DNA from: Thiohalocapsa sp.
GTDB lineage: Bacteria > Pseudomonadota > Gammaproteobacteria > Chromatiales > Chromatiaceae
Direction: 5' to 3'
Assembly (NCBI RefSeq): GCF_019695415.1
Contig: NZ_JAIFKJ010000241.1
Location: 1-6,838 of the forward strand
DNA: 6,838 bases
Numbering within the stretch: the stretch's first letter is position 1; each line of letters starts with the position of its first letter. Below the pieces are notes generated by a model. It did not search any database, was not told where the DNA came from, and saw nothing but the letters and a program-made list of their open reading frames with translations. Positions 5,159 to 6,838 of this stretch are shown in pieces. Position numbers and translations under genes: made by a program.

Positions 5159-6625
5159 TCAGTCGAGGCCGAGCTCTGGCCAGAGCCTGTCCACCTGCGC
5201 CTTGACGGCTTCGTCCATGCGGATGGGCTTGCCCCATTCCCGCGCTGTCTCCCCTTGCCACTTATTGGTGGCATCAAAGCCCACCTTCGAGCCGAGTCCT
5301 GACACTGGCGAGGCGAAGTCCAGGTAGTCGATGGGCGTGTTCTCCACCCGCACCGTGTCCCGGGCGGGGTCCCTTCGTTTCGTCATAGCCCAGATTACGT
5401 CGCGCCAGTCGCGGGTGTTGACGTCGGCGTCCACCACGATGACGAACTTGGTGTACATGAACTGCCTAAGGAAAGACCAGACCCCCATCATCACCCGCTT
5501 GGCATGGCCGGGGTACTGTTTATGCATGCTGACCACCGCCATCCGATAAGAGCAGCCCTCGGGAGGGAGATAGAAGTCCACGATCTCGGGAAACTGCTTT
5601 TGCAGAATGGGCACGAAGACCTCGTTCAACGCCACGCCGAGAATGGCCGGCTCATCCGGTGGCCGGCCGGTGTAGGTGCTGTGGTAGATGGGCTCTGGGC
5701 GCTGTGTCATGCGCTCGATGGTGAACACCGGAAACTCGTCCACCTCGTTGTAATAGCCGGTGTGGTCGCCGAACGGGCCCTCTGGTGCCGTGTCTCCCGG
5801 ATGCAGATGGCCCTCCAGCACGATTTCGGCACTGGCCGGTACCTGTAGGTCGCTGCCGAGACATTTGGCAAGCTCCGTGCGGCTGCCACGCAGCAGCCCT
5901 GCAAAGGCGTATTCCGACAGCGTGTCGGGCACCGGCGTGACAGCCCCCAGGATGGTGGCGGGGTCGGCGCCGAGGGCGACGGCGATGGGAAAGGGCCTGC
6001 CCGGGTGCTGTTGCTGCCAGTCTCGATAATCCAGCGCGCCGCCGCGGTGGGCGAGCCAACGCATGATGACCCGGTTGCGATCCAAGACCTGCATACGATA
6101 GATGCCGAGGTTCTGCCGGGACTTCTCCGGGCCGCGGGTCACCACCAGACCCCAGGTGATCAACGGCGCCGCGTCGCCCGGCCAGCAGTGCTGCACCGGC
6201 AACCGGCCGAGATCCACGGCCTCGCCTTCGAACACCTGCTCCTGGCAGGGCGGGCTGCGGCGCACCTTGGGCGCCATGTCCAGCACCTTTCGGAAGATGG
6301 GCAGGCTCTCGAAGGCCGCTTTCATGCCCTTCGGCGGCTCCGGCTGCTTCAAGAAGGCCAGCAGCTTGCCGATCTCCCGCAATGCGTCCACGGAGTCCTC
6401 GCCCATGCCCAGCGCCACCCGCCGCGGCGTCCCGAACAGGTTGCCCAGCAGCGGCACGGACGAGCCCTTGGGCTGCTCGAACAGCAGCGCCGGGCCGCCG
6501 GCGCGCAGCGTGCGATCGCAGATCTCCGTCACCTCCAGGTACGGATCCACGGGTACGCGGATGCGCTTGAGCTCTCCCTGCTGTTCCAGTTGCTGGATGA
6601 AGTCCCGAAGGTCCCGGTATTTCAT
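5159..6625 (-). CDS. ubiD: UbiD, 4-hydroxy-3-polyprenylbenzoate decarboxylase
   Basis: Prenylated-FMN-dependent decarboxylase that converts 3-polyprenyl-4-hydroxybenzoate to 2-polyprenylphenol in ubiquinone synthesis; its cofactor is made by UbiX, not in this window. The product is 488 residues (E. coli UbiD has 497), starting at MKYRDLRDF. The open frame extends 58 codons further, to 6799, but that part is low-complexity and not conserved. The ribosome binding site is weak (ACGAG about 9 bases upstream). Key residues match E. coli UbiD with a constant offset of 3: metal ligands N172 and E238; prFMN contacts I175-Y176-R177, R189-W190-L191 and R194-G195; and proton donor D287 in EGPFGDHTGYY. 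The C-terminal half has the conserved GVWSFLRQFMYTKFVIVVDADVN segment. No frameshift or missing key residue is seen, so it should be active. It converges on the RRM gene across 150 bases. Confidence 0.97.
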   Translation of the reverse strand: MKYRDLRDFIQQLEQQGELKRIRVPVDPYLEVTEICDRTLRAGGPALLFEQPKGSSVPLLGNLFGTPRRVALGMGEDSVDALREIGKLLAFLKQPEPPKGMKAAFESLPIFRKVLDMAPKVRRSPPCQEQVFEGEAVDLGRLPVQHCWPGDAAPLITWGLVVTRGPEKSRQNLGIYRMQVLDRNRVIMRWLAHRGGALDYRDWQQQHPGRPFPIAVALGADPATILGAVTPVPDTLSEYAFAGLLRGSRTELAKCLGSDLQVPASAEIVLEGHLHPGDTAPEGPFGDHTGYYNEVDEFPVFTIERMTQRPEPIYHSTYTGRPPDEPAILGVALNEVFVPILQKQFPEIVDFYLPPEGCSYRMAVVSMHKQYPGHAKRVMMGVWSFLRQFMYTKFVIVVDADVNTRDWRDVIWAMTKRRDPARDTVRVENTPIDYLDFASPVSGLGSKVGFDATNKWQGETAREWGKPIRMDEAVKAQVDRLWPELGLD

Positions 6626-6838
6626 GTCGTTTTGGCTCGTTATCCCATGGCGAAGCGTTGGCGCCCGCGGGCGCGCTCGCAGCGCCAGCATGTGGTGGTG
6701 ATGCGGCCAGCCTTCGAGTGCCCGCTCCTGGTCCTCCGCAACTCCGCAACGCGCCCTATGCGGCCGGCCATGAGCTGGAGGGCGCGAGCTCCATGTCACC
6801 CCTGGCCCACGCCCCGAGGCGCAGTCGCCGGCACACCC

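Noticed and set aside
5652..6749. 365-codon - strand frame overlapping ubiD in another frame
   Set aside because: UbiD is unambiguous in its own frame with all active-site residues; the other frame is Gly/Ala/Arg low-complexity.
6626..6799. 58-residue N-terminal extension of UbiD
   Set aside because: UbiD proteins start at MKYxDLRDF-like sequence; the extension is His/Arg/Pro-rich and not family-like.
6647..6838. Possible + strand gene starting at ATG 6647 and running off the right edge
   Set aside because: The frame has no stop, but its translation is Arg/Pro-rich without recognisable motifs, and no ribosome binding site precedes it. I see no supported gene in 6626-6838.

Overview
The window is GC-rich, densely coding bacterial chromosome. 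It reads as a gammaproteobacterium (inference): it carries a full-length UbiD decarboxylase of ubiquinone synthesis that aligns with E. coli UbiD at a constant 3-residue offset, plus an AscD-type ferredoxin-fused flavin reductase of the sort often found near ubiD in that class. I see no phage, transposon, CRISPR or RNA gene.

Layout. (1) 2-439 (+): 3' end of an unrecognised gene that runs off the left edge, closed by a strong stem-loop at 475-502. (2) 522-1541 (-): [2Fe-2S]/FAD/NAD(P)H oxidoreductase. (3) 1542-1710: divergent promoter region with a perfect 13-bp palindrome. (4) 1711-2574 (+): YeeZ-like atypical short-chain dehydrogenase without the usual YxxxK dyad. (5) 2693-2944 (+): small lipoprotein with two perfect glycine zippers. 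(6) 3054-4346 (+): SO_0444-type Cu/Zn efflux permease with a C-terminal heavy-metal-associated (HMA) domain. (7) 4347-4741: about 395 bases without a convincing gene, ending in a 9-bp hairpin just upstream of the next start. (8) 4742-5008 (+): single-RRM RNA-binding protein. (9) 5009-5158: gap between convergent genes holding a 14-bp inverted repeat and five exact tandem copies of GATCGG. (10) 5159-6625 (-): ubiD. (11) 6626-6838: ubiD upstream region, no supported gene.

How the parts fit. UbiD and the reductase both concern flavin/quinone redox chemistry, and their homologues (UbiD with Fre in E. coli) are neighbours. Here about 3.6 kb of unrelated genes separates them: an SDR, an envelope lipoprotein, a metal exporter and an RNA-binding protein. 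The lipoprotein and exporter could form an envelope/metal-stress pair, but the sequence only shows that they are adjacent. The gene content is mostly known families. The less ordinary signals are in the gaps, especially around the RRM gene: a structured leader, a long 3' inverted repeat, and a tract that is G-quadruplex-like on the RRM strand and C-rich and Rho-site-like on the ubiD strand.
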